A DNA stretch of 64,000 nucleotides, from positions 1 through 64,000 of the forward strand of contig LLEY01000175.1 of NCBI GenBank assembly GCA_001414485.1. Direction: 5' to 3'. Position 1 is the first letter of the stretch. Each line of letters begins with the position of its first letter. The position numbers and the translations under genes were made by a program. This DNA is from Calycina herbarum. Taxonomy: Eukaryota > Ascomycota > Leotiomycetes > Helotiales > Pezizellaceae. Below are positions 11,807 to 23,055 of this stretch, piece by piece. The notes beneath the pieces are model-generated. The model did not search any database, was not told the DNA's origin, and saw only the letters and a program-made list of their open reading frames with translations.

Positions 11807-13706
11807 TAACGTAGTTTATTAGAACTCTACGTATATTAGAACCCTACGTATATTAGAACCCTACGTACTTTTGCTCTTCTCTACTACTTTAAAACATAAT
11901 TAAACAACTATAATATATAAATTTAACTGAAACTACTAAGAATCTAATAAACTAGACATATCTATATCTACTTAACAAGTTCGTATATTATAACCAGCTT
12001 TTCTATAAGTACTATAGCGCCTACTAGTTAATTACTCTACCTTCTAACTAACTCTCTCTATATATATATCGCGTTAAACCTACTTATCTACGTCTTTCTA
12101 TACTAGAATATCCTATATATTCTCTATAGTAAGTATACTACCTTAACGTATATAAGTCTTCCTAGCTCTACGACGCTTATTAAGAGCTTTATTTACTACT
12201 CGAAGTATACGTACCTTAGCGGTTAAAAGAGTTACTTTATAAGCTAATTACTCTATATCTTTTACTAATATAACAACTGTCTAGAAAATAGGTATTAGCG
12301 AGCTTCCTTAGTAACTAGTAATCTAGTCCTTAATAAGAGTTGTTTATAAAAGAGCTTCGGCAGAGTTATAAGAAGTCTAAGAGACCTAAGAGTCAGCGTC
12401 GGTAGAGAGAGGCCTAGTAGAGGTCGGTGTTTATAACTTTATATTAAGCTTTGAAATCATAGTCTATAGATTAAAAGATACTAAGCTAGCCCCGTAGAAT
12501 CCAGCTTAAGCGTTTTAGACTATTATTAATTCTATATATACTGCTTTAAAAGCGAGAAAGAACTCGACCTTAGTAATATAGTTAATATAAGCTTTAATAA
12601 AAGTCTTAATTTATCGACTATATACCTGTTTTAAGATACTAAAACACCTAATATCGAGTGACTAGATTAAATAAGAAGAGTAAGAAGGTAGCCTAAGAGT
12701 AATAATATTATATACCTTATAATACTCTTAGAATTCGGCTGATTTATAACTCTTATATCTATTAAGAATAAGCATTCGATATAGACTCTTTACTTAAGTA
12801 GAAGTATACTTATCGAAGTACTTAAGCTATTCTAGACCTGTCTTATTATTCGTCTAGCTATTACTTATTAGTTTAATAACCTAGTTATATAGAAGGCCGC
12901 TCTTAGTATACTAACTTAAGAGATAGTATTTCCTCTTTATTACTAAAAATAAAGGAATACTTCTACCTTCGCCGTTGATATAAGTAATTATAGTAGCCTA
13001 TTCTCGATTACCTAGCTGAACCGCCTTATCTCTGCTACGTCGATCTACTTATATAATAACTATAGAAGGAGTAATCATATCTATTATAAAGCCAGTTTCG
13101 TTGAAATTCTAAAAATCGTAGTCTAGAATACCGTATTTTACTCTTATATTCTCTACTAGTCGAAACCACGTACTAATAAGCTTAGGATCTTCGTATAAGG
13201 CTCTTTAGAAGTCGTAAACGCGATTAAAACGCGTCTTTAAAGCTAGTTGTCGTTGTATAAATCGATACGCCTAGAGCTTTCTAACACGTCTTTCTCTCCG
13301 CGATTCGAGGATATAATTTGCTATATCTTCTATACTAGCTAGCCGGGGCGTAAAGCCTCTTATATCTATATCAAGTATATATTGAATAATAACCTCCTCC
13401 TCTAATTCAGTTAAATTAGAATTTGCTAGCCGACGATTAGAGAGTAGAGTATAGCTGTTTATTCTAAGACGAAGTATAGATTTAGGAACTTTATAGATTT
13501 AGGAACTTTATAGATTTTTATAGCTTTTCGACGACTTAGTTTTCTTTTAGAGGTTCGAATAGCTTTAATAGCTAAAATAATACGGGCTTCTTAAGTTTAT
13601 ACCTCTATTAGAAAGAGTGAAAAACGCGTATTAAAATAATAGAGTAGAAGAGTCGGCAAAAGTACGCAGAGTCCTAATATACGTAGAGTTCTAATAAACC
13701 ACGTTA
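11807..13706 (-). mobile_element. Fot1/pogo-like DNA transposon, subtype C, complete but RIP-inactivated
   Basis: It is flanked by TA (11807-11808, 13705-13706). The left terminus is the shared box followed by three 17-bp units (AGAACTCTACGTATATT at 11821, 11838 and 11855). The right terminus carries two inverted units. The transposase runs on the minus strand: the DYDFxNFNETGF segment lies at about 13095-13130 and the DLDxRGF-like segment near 13350. Many in-frame TAG and TAA codons are present. The 1.9-kb length is that expected for a full Fot1 element. Confidence 0.85.
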
Positions 13707-14040
13707 TTACTTTTAATAATTTATAATATTTTAAATAATAGATTTAAAGTTATATAGTATATATATTTAGTATAGTACTAGGTAGTATATATTAATAGAA
13801 AGTAAGTGTTAAATAATTATAATAGGTATATATTTAATAAATATATATATACTCTATTACCTTATACTTTCTACTTCTTATATATGAATTTTACGATTTA
13901 AGTATTACGAATACTCTTACTTTAAGCTTTACGATTTACAGTTTACGGTTTACGATTTGCGATTTAGCTCTAGAGAGCTATATATTTATTAATTTAAGCC
14001 TTACGATTTGCGATTTGCGATTTGCGATTTACGATTTAGT
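13707..14040. repeat. AT-rich repeat tail with degenerate 7-bp tandem units
   Basis: From about 13888 to 14040 the motif TTTACGA or TTTGCGA recurs many times, with a clean run of about five units at 14006-14038. A palindromic AGCTCTAGAGAGCT separates two groups. This marks the right boundary of the RIP block; unique sequence starts at about 14041. No function is apparent. Confidence 0.6.
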
Positions 14041-15369
14041 CGTTTTTGGAGTTTGGTGCGTTCAGGATGCCGTACTTATGCATGGTGGGTAACACAAATA
14101 ACCATTTGAGTACAATCAAATCCAGGAGGCGTCTACAAAGTTGGTCTAGATAGATATGAATTGATCCTAAGGCCTTCATTCGGCCAGCGAGCGGATAACA
14201 CAAAACGGCGGCGCCTCGCTACACAACTTGATTGGATGAAAATGGAGTTTTTTGGGGCTTCAAAACTGCCTTGCAACTTTTGGCGAAGCTCTCTCTACTC
14301 ATCACATGCAGATGGCGTTTTTGATAAGTTGGATAAATATATGTTTTTGAATTTGTAATGTGATAAATGCGGTTTATACGAGCAGCCAAATCTGCGCACG
14401 AGATTCCCAGATATGGTGATGAGTTTTCCAAAAGACACAGGCTGCTCCAGCCTTGTTTTTATACTGTATAGGTGAGTTTTACTCCGGAATCAGAATAGAA
14501 ATTTCTTCTGGGAAAAGGGCTGGCGGAAAGAGGGCTTTAACATCACCCGAAATATTTCGACTTGTGCCTGGTTCAGTTGTTGAGTAATCATGGCGATTGA
14601 AGAATTAACTCTTGATATATTTCGAACATAAGAGGCTAGGGAAATTCGAAGACTGAGGCAGTTAGAATCACGCACCGTTAAAACCAGGAAATATTTGCTG
14701 ACTCTAGGCAGAGCAACAAGCCGCGAGATGTAAAACGCAATTACTGATACACGTATGAACTCATGTTCTAAGCGACCAATCGTTAAAAATTATCTGCTTC
14801 CCACCTGTTGCTTCAGGTACGGATGTCTGTATAAGAATAGTTAGTGCTATTCATACCGAGAGTCTTCCACCCCCCCAACCAGGCCATCGACCGATCTCGC
14901 ACAAACTTATTTTGTGGCTGGAAAACGTACGTGAAATTGGATTAAGTTCACAAAGTTTTCTTCAACACGCTGCCGGCAAATAGAACGCGATACTGACAAA
15001 CCAATCTCACGTAAGTTTTTAAGCCACAGAAAAATACTTTTTGCGAATGAGTGGTGGGGATTGGATTTATTTGTGTAAGCCAGAAGGAGGGGATTTAGGC
15101 TAAATGGAGATACGTGCTTGCAGGGGTGGGTGTTCCCCGCTATTGGGGTACCCGGGTGGTGGGGGGAGGGTTTGGGACGGGACGCGAGGGGTAGACGAGC
15201 GGAACTGTAGATCTTCATTGCTTCATTCGTGAGAGGGCTTATGGGGATATATATTTGTTGATGCGTCGATTATTGATGTGTATTTTCTTTGAAACAACGA
15301 AGTTGACTTTTTGACAAGCGAGGTTCACAGCCCACGCCCGAGTCCAAATTCAATATATAAAAAGACGAG
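14041..15369. other. Intergenic, no gene seen
   Basis: Normal composition with only short frames lacking motifs. The 3' part should be the GMC oxidoreductase promoter. A TATATATTT run at about 15246 lies about 120 bp before that start codon. A second run, TATATAAAAA at about 15353, is too close to the ATG (15370) to act as a normal TATA box. Confidence 0.6.
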
Positions 15370-17740
15370 ATGAGTTCATTTTCAACTCTCTTCACAATTC
15401 TACTATATTTATTGAGTTTTGAACATTTTGTAACGTTCGTTGGTGCGGTTTTCAAGGATGGTTTTCTGGGAAAACATCTGACAAGAGGAGAAGAGGTTGA
15501 GAAAGTGTATGACTATGTTATCATAGGAGCGGGTACATCAGGGTTAACGGTTGCAGATCGATTGACTGAAAATCCTGATCGTATGTTCCCCACTTTCCTC
15601 TCTTCATTTTACCCTCTTCCCACTCCAGTACTCGCTGATGCTCCCTAAGATTCAGTGTTGGCAATCGAATATGGACCTTTTGGGGATGTCTCAAAGATAG
15701 GCATAGTATACAGACCTCATATTCCGTCAATGCCATGGTTACGCTTCAATATCACGAGTGTTGGTACATACAAAGTAGCTGTTATTGTTGGCGCGGCTGT
15801 GGGTGGTTCTTCAGCTGTTAATGCTATGGCATTTCCCAGAGGGCAGAAGGATGATTATGATAGATGGGATGAGCTGGGGGGAGGAGATGGTGGAAAGCAT
15901 GGGTGGGGCTGGGAGGAATTGTTTAAGTATTTCTTGAAGGTCTGGTTTTTTCCTTCGCTTATGTTAGAAAGGAATTTCTGAGGAAAAGAGTACAAAGCTA
16001 ATTATTAAGCATAGGCATCGAGATACAAAGAACCAGACCCAGAACTGATAAAGGATTTTGGGATCAAATATGATAAGAAATATTGGGGAATCGAGAATGG
16101 GACAGGTGTATGGGCTAGTTGGCCGAATTTCCAATGGCCTGCTACTAGTAAACACCCCCCCTTCCCCCCTTGTCTTTCTTACATTTGCACTTCTCCTACT
16201 CAAGTACTAATTGATGAGCGCAGAAATTTTATACGATGCTTGGAAAGATATACCAGGCATCGAGTACCCGGAAGATAATGGACAAGGATTAAGCGGTCCT
16301 CAGTGGATCCCCCGGTAAGCATGTCTGAGTTAAAAACAAGAGGCTAAAAGGAACAAACAAACCCTAATGATAAACCTGAAGTTCCGTTGATCCTGCAACA
16401 ACAACAAGATCTTACGCCAACACAGCACACTACCTACCATACCAAACACGACCAAACTACCATCTCATTACAGAACACAAAGTTTCCAAAATTAATTTCT
16501 CAGCCCCCAAAAGCAGGAAGCCAAAAGCCGAGAGCGTGACATTCGTTTCACGAGAAACGGGCGAGAAAAGAACTGTGTATGCAAGAAAGGAAATTATTCT
16601 TTCTGCGGGCGCGGTACATTCTCCCCAAGTGTTGCAGAGAAGTGGCGTAGGTCCAAGGAAACTGTTGGAGCAGGCGGGGATTGAGGTTGTAAAGGAGTTA
16701 CCGGGTGTTGGGATGAATTTCCAGGACCATACGAGCGTGAACCTAGGATTTAATTGTAAGTTGATTCACTTTTTTCTTTGGATCTGGCTGGATGAAACGA
16801 GGACGAGCTAAACATTTTTAGTTACGACACAACCGTGGCCCAATCCAGATGCTTTAGCAACAAATGCAACTTACCAAGCGGAAGTAGACGAAATATGGAA
16901 CACGACTCGAGTCGGTATGGTTGCCTTCCCCCCTTTCCCCTTCCTAGAGATTACCGCTTAACAAAATCAAGGCCCCTATTCATCATGGGGAAACACAGCC
17001 TCTATCGCCTACATCGCCTTCCCAATAGTTGCCCCCGACACCTACCAATATCTAGCCTCCCAAATTGAAAATCAAGATCCCTCAGCCTATCTCCCTCTTG
17101 GAACACACCCCACAATCATCGCTGGATACAATGTCTCACTTCGCGTTCATGCAAAAGGAATCAGATCCAGAAATACGGGCTGGCTACAAGTCGCCAATTC
17201 ACCATCGGGGAACGCAGCACTAACAAATTCCCATCCCCTCTCTCGAGGAACCATATTTCTCAACACTTCAGACCCAGAAGGCGAACCGATTGTAGATTAC
17301 CGCGCTATGACGAACCCTCTGGACATCAAAATCTTCGTCGAGATGATACGTCTTATGCGTAAATACGTATTAGCTGACGGGGTCATCAAGCAGCTGACAC
17401 CGGTGTGGTATAGTCCTCCCTTGGAACTAAGAACCGATGAAGAGCTTGGAAACTGGGCTAAGAGGGTTGATGTGTTGCTTCCGACGGTTTATCATCCCAT
17501 TGGAACTTGTTCGAAGATGCCTCTTGAGTGGGGTGGGGTCGTGAGTGAGGATTTGAGGGTTCATGGGATTGAGGGGTTGAGTGTTGTTGATGCTAGTATT
17601 ATTCCGAGCTTGGTAGGGGCTACCACTAGCCAGAGTGTTTACGCTATGGCTGAGAAGGTTAGTTTGATTCTCTCTTTTGCGTGGTTTGTTGAGTGCTGAT
17701 TTTGAGATAGGCTGCCGATTTGATTAAAGCTCGTGCTTGA
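15370..17740 (+). CDS. Secreted GMC (glucose-methanol-choline) family oxidoreductase
   Basis: FAD-dependent alcohol, aldehyde or sugar oxidoreductase; the substrate cannot be read from sequence. Eight exons splice with conserved phases: 15370-15580, 15656-15939, 16015-16147, 16224-16314, 16382-16755, 16822-16914, 16972-17657 and 17711-17740, giving 633 residues. An N-terminal hydrophobic segment suggests secretion. The FAD-binding motif GAGTSG is at residues 53-58 within YDYVIIGAGTSGLTVADRL. The GMC signature region (GGSSAVNAMAFPRG) and the second signature (GAVHSPQVLQRSGVGP) are present. The C-terminal catalytic His is in YHPIGTC (about residue 550). The usual second catalytic His/Asn position is Thr/Ser in GATTSQSVYAMAEK, as in some other fungal members. 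It lies 1.3 kb from the transposon block but is intact, and it converges on the DUF6590 gene. Confidence 0.9.
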
Positions 17741-18128
17741 ACCCTTTTCTAATAAGCATGAGAGTTGGAATTGGCAGTGGGAGTTTAGTGTTCTTTGAAA
17801 AGTTACGAACGGTGTGGCGGGTATTTTGAACTTGTTTATGGAAAAATACGAGCAATTACTTGTCTTTATGATTAGGGTTTGACGCCTTTTGACTTTCAAT
17901 TTGAAAGGATTTAAGAAGTACTTTGGTGGAGCTCGGAATGAGGAGGAATAGAGAACGATTATTACAAAATACCAAGATAACCAACAGATGTCTTTTATTC
18001 AAATAGATTCATACGCCATAAAAAAGAGCGATACTCTAGCAAATGCAATTGCAACCCCTCAACACCATCTATATGAACCCCAAAAATGCAGATTTTCAGC
18101 TATATACATCCCAAAACTGGCAAAGATC
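17741..18128. other. Intergenic between convergent genes
   Basis: This stretch of 388 bp separates the stop codons of the GMC oxidoreductase and the DUF6590 gene and should hold both 3' ends. No other feature was seen. Confidence 0.6.
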
Positions 18129-19511
18129 TCACATCAATTCAGGTTCGATCTCTCCACCCATTATAAAGTCAACAAAGTATTTGTTCAGCCTCGTGAAATC
18201 ATCGGGTCTAACCATACCAACATCCACAACTTTCACATTGTGCTCAATCGTATAAGTCTTCGTGTAATTGACGCGGCTCATTCCATCAAGCTTCTCAGAA
18301 GGTAGCGCAGCTCTAACATGAATAGCTGGCTTTGTCAGCTTCTCACCCGGATGATGAGAGACGTTGCCTGTGATAATTGCGACATGCTCGTCTGCCGAAC
18401 CACCAAACTTCATAGTACCTTGATTGCTATATGTAAAAATCGGGAGACATATAGAATATCCTTTGCCTTTGCGAATCACCACGAACCGGCGTATTTTAGT
18501 ATATGCCGTACCTCCGCGTGGTTTATTCACATTATGAGAAGTGGCAGTCTCTCCCATGGGCTCAGACCAGAGGACTTTCACGACACGACCAAGTTTGAAG
18601 AAGCTCGAGCTTTTTATTTTAGCTATGTAAGAATCCATTAGCGTTCGCTTAATTGAGATATTACGATGCGAAAACATACCGCCTGGACCCAACTGATTCC
18701 TTGGTTTCAAAATTTCATCTTCCACCCCATCAAGTCCATTTGCGTCCTCCTGTTGTTGCTGACCGGAGTCTGACAGAGTTGCACGCGAAAATTCCTCGGT
18801 CAAGCTCTGCGTGAGGTCTAAATTCTGGGGTGGCAGCGGCTTAAATGGCGGGGCGTTCGGAGGGGGTACAGTAACGGATCTTGAAGGCTCGGATCTTGGA
18901 GGCTCAGACTGGGTATTGTAACTTGGGAAAGATGCACTCTGGGCGTATGTTTGGGCATTATAGCCTGTGTTCTGAGCGTATGGAGCGTTCTGACTGTATG
19001 AGGTGCTCTGACCATATGAAGGGGTTTGACCGAATGAAGGGTTCATCCAGTATGAAGGTTCCTGACCATATCCAGAAGTCTGGGAATTGCCTGCAGTCTG
19101 GCTATATGAAGTGCTCTGACCATAATGATTCCGAGAGTGCGCCTGAGAATTATATCCTGCATTGTGACGGGCTGAAGCCTTAGGATATGTCTGGAATTTG
19201 TAGCCCTCAGGCTGGGAGGAATATTCATCGTACCCAGAGTTTTTGCTGGTGTATTTTGAATTACCGTATCCAGTATCGGGTTGAGGAGTTTTGCCATAGG
19301 CATCGTCTTGGCGGGTATTGCTAATGGATTGGGGTGCATATTGAGCAGTTTCAGGTCCCGGGTAGTTAGTGGTATGAGAAGAATATGTATGAGAAGAATA
19401 TGTCGTAGATTCAGATGGATATTCCACGGTAGTCTGTAGATTGGATGGTGACTCGTATTCTGGCTGCCCGTTGTCGCCCGTGCGCGATTTGCTGTGATCC
19501 TCGCGGGGCAT
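18129..19511 (-). CDS. DUF6590 domain protein with a Tyr/Ser/Gln-rich N-terminus
   Basis: Function is unknown. The protein is 460 residues if translation starts at the ATG at 19511 (MPREDHSK). The frame is open upstream to 19664 but has no ATG there. Residues about 15-200 are low-complexity, with many short repeats such as YGQSTSYSQ and SYGQ, typical of prion-like, phase-separating regions. Residues about 304-452 match the fungal DUF6590 fold by pattern: FKLGRVVKVLW, then TKIRRFVVIRKGKGYSICLPI, HHPGEKL, KTYTIEHNVKVVDVG and FTRLNKYF. No intron is needed. The low-complexity part is unlikely to be ordered. It is divergent from the zinc-cluster-like gene at 20171. Confidence 0.8.
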   Translation of the reverse strand: MPREDHSKSRTGDNGQPEYESPSNLQTTVEYPSESTTYSSHTYSSHTTNYPGPETAQYAPQSISNTRQDDAYGKTPQPDTGYGNSKYTSKNSGYDEYSSQPEGYKFQTYPKASARHNAGYNSQAHSRNHYGQSTSYSQTAGNSQTSGYGQEPSYWMNPSFGQTPSYGQSTSYSQNAPYAQNTGYNAQTYAQSASFPSYNTQSEPPRSEPSRSVTVPPPNAPPFKPLPPQNLDLTQSLTEEFSRATLSDSGQQQQEDANGLDGVEDEILKPRNQLGPGGMFSHRNISIKRTLMDSYIAKIKSSSFFKLGRVVKVLWSEPMGETATSHNVNKPRGGTAYTKIRRFVVIRKGKGYSICLPIFTYSNQGTMKFGGSADEHVAIITGNVSHHPGEKLTKPAIHVRAALPSEKLDGMSRVNYTKTYTIEHNVKVVDVGMVRPDDFTRLNKYFVDFIMGGEIEPELM

Positions 19512-20170
19512 GATCAGAGTCCTCTCTTCTGAGAGATGTCCATGCCATATAGTTGTATGAGTCTGCCACGGATGGGAGAAGGAAGAAGGAAGACTCGCTT
19601 TTGAAAGGGAAAAGATTTCTTTTCCAAGCGTCGTTCGGAAGCAGATGATGAGGCTGTCAGCCAACCTCGGATGGCGCTGACAAGGGAAGGGGGGTATGCC
19701 GAGGTATTACCGCCTCAACCTCAATCAACCTCAACCTCACACTCAACCTTAAAGCTCTCTGGACGAAACAGCTCGCTTAAGAACAGTTAGCCCTCGAAGA
19801 TACAAATATCAAATATCAAAATACAAATATCAAAATGGTGATCTGTAAGGGCTTGCCGTGTCAGGTCCGGATCTGTGAGAATCAACGAGGCAATAGAAGC
19901 ATGCTTCGCTGTCATCATGATCATGATGCAAGTGGTGCCGCAAGACTGATCATTGGCCTGTCTCATCCTGCATCAGCCATGGTATTCCGCAGCCAAAAAG
20001 AAGAACACCATCTCGGTCCAGCGCCGCACCTGGCACTCTCTACTTAGGGGTCGAGCGAGCCCGTTTTCTTTTTCCTGCCCGACTTAATCAGTCTTTGGCT
20101 ACAATAATCTCTTCCAAGTTTCCTCGCCCAACTGCCTACAGTGGCTCGACCAATTTGTTCTGTTCCAATT
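19512..20170. other. Intergenic region between divergent genes
   Basis: Probable shared promoter region. Short pyrimidine-rich direct repeats (TCAACCTCAACC) lie at about 19715-19745. Repeated AAATATCAAA units lie at about 19802-19832. No coding feature is supported. Confidence 0.5.
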
Positions 20171-21704
20171 ATGGAGCTCCACCTCTCTGCTCCTCTTGCT
20201 GTACCTTATGAGGGTCAGCCCGGCACACGCAACAAAGCCTGTCCACTATGCCGGAGTGCCAATAGAAAGGTAGATTAGAATCTCAGTGCGGGCAATTGAC
20301 AAGTGATTAATTGGATATAGTGTCTGCGAAACAGCCCAAACGAACATTGCCGTTATTGCAGGACGACAGTTATGTCTGAATCCACACCCGAGTACAACCC
20401 GCAACGAGGTAGGCAAGGATGGTCAAAATCATCATGGTTTGAATGCTTACAGCTCTTGCAGATATGGAAGAATGGCTCAAGGATCCATACATTTTCTCGG
20501 GGCCGAAGGAAGGCAGAGTAGAGCCGAGCTCTCGAATTGAGACGTCCATTAATTTCTCCGGCCCTTTGAATGCCGAAAACCCACACCTCGTCTTACAATT
20601 CGATACAGCGATCTATAACGCGTTCCCTTTCAAACTGAAGAGCCCCCATGGGCATTCTCCTCATATCAAAAAAGCATCGCTCACCGGGGCATATCTACAT
20701 TTGCTGTTATCTCCTGGTGATATCCGTCTTCGTGCTGCTGGAGCCAACTCAGCGGTGCATTCGGGTAACGACGACCCTATATCACTGAGAGTTTTTTATT
20801 TATCACGAATTCGTAATCTTATCGAAGAGGTTATGATTGCCTTGCCGTATGATTCGGGGCATAATCGCATATTCTCGTATGCGGGAGAATCCATCCTGCT
20901 GATGGTGGTGGTACACTTTCGAATATCTCTGAAAACAGGTTCCCTCTCTAAGCAGGTAATTAACTTTCGCTTCTCATGTTTCACATGCTGTCAATTGACT
21001 GACATTATTAGGGTCTTGGTGATCTTGCCAAACATCTCATCACATGGCTTTCTCGACTGAGATCCGACCTTCGCAAGAGACTTGCCCGGGGATGCGGAGA
21101 ATGTCCCAATTGGCTCTCTGTTATCGATGGACCTGTCAGTAAACTCCTTGAACAGTACGAATATCTTTCAGTTTCGATATCCTTGCAACAGCAAGAAGAC
21201 GGTAATCAAATTGTCCCCAGTAAACCAATTGAAGAACTCGATGACGTTGACACCATTGGTTCCAACACATTTCCAATACCATCTCAACTTCCATTGCCGC
21301 CTCAAGTGGTGCCGGAGTTCATTCAGCACGATGAGCTTGCAAGACCAGTAGCGACCGACACGATTGTCTTTCCAGACGCGTTCGGTGGCCAGGATCCCAA
21401 TCCCTACTTTCTCGGACAATGCTCGGGGAGCTTGGAGACACAGAACACCTACGAAGAGTTCGACTTCCTAACAACTGTCTATAAACCAACCAGAAACTAC
21501 GACCCCTTGTTATCTATGGCCAACGGCAGTTATTTTGACGATATCTATACTGCTGATAAAACAGGAACTCAGCAACACACTGCACTCAGTCCCGTGCAAT
21601 CTATGACAGAATCAGGGACTTCTAATCCATTCGAAAATGACAGTTTTGACATAGAATTGTCTAATTTGGATGGGCTCGATGATTTTGCAAATACGTTGGC
21701 TTGA
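20171..21704 (+). CDS. Putative zinc-cluster-like regulatory protein
   Basis: Four exons (20171-20269, 20321-20408, 20453-20955, 21012-21704) give 460 residues with consistent phases. Near the N-terminus, residues about 25-47, split across intron 1, carry the cysteine pattern C-x2-C-x6-C-x8-C-x2-C (CPLCRSANRKC, then EHCRYC). This matches the first five ligands of a fungal Zn2Cys6 DNA-binding domain. The sixth Cys is absent; Ser (TCT) stands near the expected place. The middle region (residues about 60-300) is mixed helical with no domain I recognise. The C-terminus is acidic and Ser/Asn-rich, as in activation regions. The splice pattern is well supported; the role as transcription factor is inference. 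Confidence 0.6.
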
Positions 21705-23055
21705 AAAAGCAGCCGGCCCCAGTTCTTGGCTCGCGAGAGGTCAAGCCACAACCATCGCACTCTAGAACTAGTCCTTCTTTCAATTTTTGCAATCGCTTTT
21801 TTCTTGTCTTTTTTCTTTTCCTTAATGATGGTAAATGTGATAGTCACACGGATTTATACTCCCCAATTGTTTTTATTGGTCTCGGTTCTTTTTATAATTT
21901 TCTTTATGATTGCGTCTCTTTTGCGAAACCGACTCGGATTACGGGCTTATTACGACAGAATTTCCCAGATGGAAAATTGGAATTTGTTTTTTCTTTCGGC
22001 TTCGCTTGGTGTTTTGATTTTTTGGGGTTTCAATCTCTATTCAACATTCAATTGCGTCGCGAGGAGCTTTTCAACAAGCCACAAATATTGTCACGAACGA
22101 GACGAGAAGAGCCTATTGAGTTTCGTTCGGATTTTCCTTGACACGTTTAGTATTCATAGATATAAAATATTCTTAACGGCATGTCTTGCGGTGTGCCTTT
22201 CTACCGCTGATGTTCCCCCTTCTCAGTTTGGTTTCTAAAATTTGGTACACCATAACTCGACACCGTCTCTCATTCACACACACTCCCTCCTCAGTTCTAG
22301 AGCCTGCCTACTTTCTGTTGAATTACACATTTGATTGGCAGAGGAGTCGGTATCTTAGCCTAAACATTCTATGCTTGAGAAACCACTCACCACTCTTTCA
22401 CTCTCACCTCCTGCAAGTCGCATCCCATTTAGAGATGCCGGTACAGGGAATTGGATATGCACGGTATTTTACCCCGCATTTGCATCCGGACAAATATCCC
22501 CATAAAGGTAGTATTCCCATGAACCGATTTACATTCTTGAAAGATGTGGCAAACATTTATCTAGCGAGCCATCTGGTATTGGCATGCAAGGAATCAACAG
22601 AAGTTGTCAATTGCTATTCGACCTTCGTGTGCGCACGAGAGCTTTCCCGTTTTCCGGCACCAATCTCTAGAGGAGTAGAATTCAATTCTGAGACCTAGAA
22701 GATTTTGCATTAAGTATTTGAGTGTCCCTACTGCCAAATACTCCTCGGGTCTTCATGTGCAACAACATATAAACACAAATTACTTTCCCTCCAAGAAGGG
22801 GAAATATGACAAGTCTACCAATGAGCTGCCCAGCATAAACCATCCAAGACCGCGGCATCATGTACCCAGGATAAATAGCAAATAACAGATACAGTACCAC
22901 CTCCCGTGGGGCACCCCATGATCCTTCACTCGGTGACTTGTGGGGCTTTATATACTCCGATCACAACTTCTTGACACTTTTCAATCCCAAATAAGGTGAG
23001 AGGTTTCGTTTTCTTTTTTTGAAGAGAAGGAACAAGAAAGCAAAACTTCGCCACG
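21705..23055. other. Intergenic, no gene accepted
   Basis: A T-rich stretch right after the preceding stop gives hydrophobic open frames (about 21726-22238), but they lack an early ATG and look like 3' UTR composition. The 3' end holds the sugar transporter promoter. Confidence 0.5.
22949..22954 (+). promoter_or_regulatory. TATA box candidate for the sugar transporter
   Basis: TATATA lies 102 bp upstream of the ATG at 23056, in an otherwise GC-balanced stretch. The distance fits a fungal core promoter. Confidence 0.45.

Noticed and set aside
19512..19664. N-terminal extension of 51 residues to the DUF6590 protein
   Set aside because: The frame is open but has no ATG; the first ATG is at 19511.
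21726..22238. Hydrophobic open frame directly after the zinc-cluster-like gene, looking like a three-TM protein
   Set aside because: It begins at TTG only 22 bp after a stop codon, has no early ATG, and the sequence is simply T-rich. A 3' UTR is more likely.
22186..22698. Plus-strand frame upstream of the sugar transporter
   Set aside because: It starts at GTG and has no motif or splice support; it lies in the intergenic region before the promoter.
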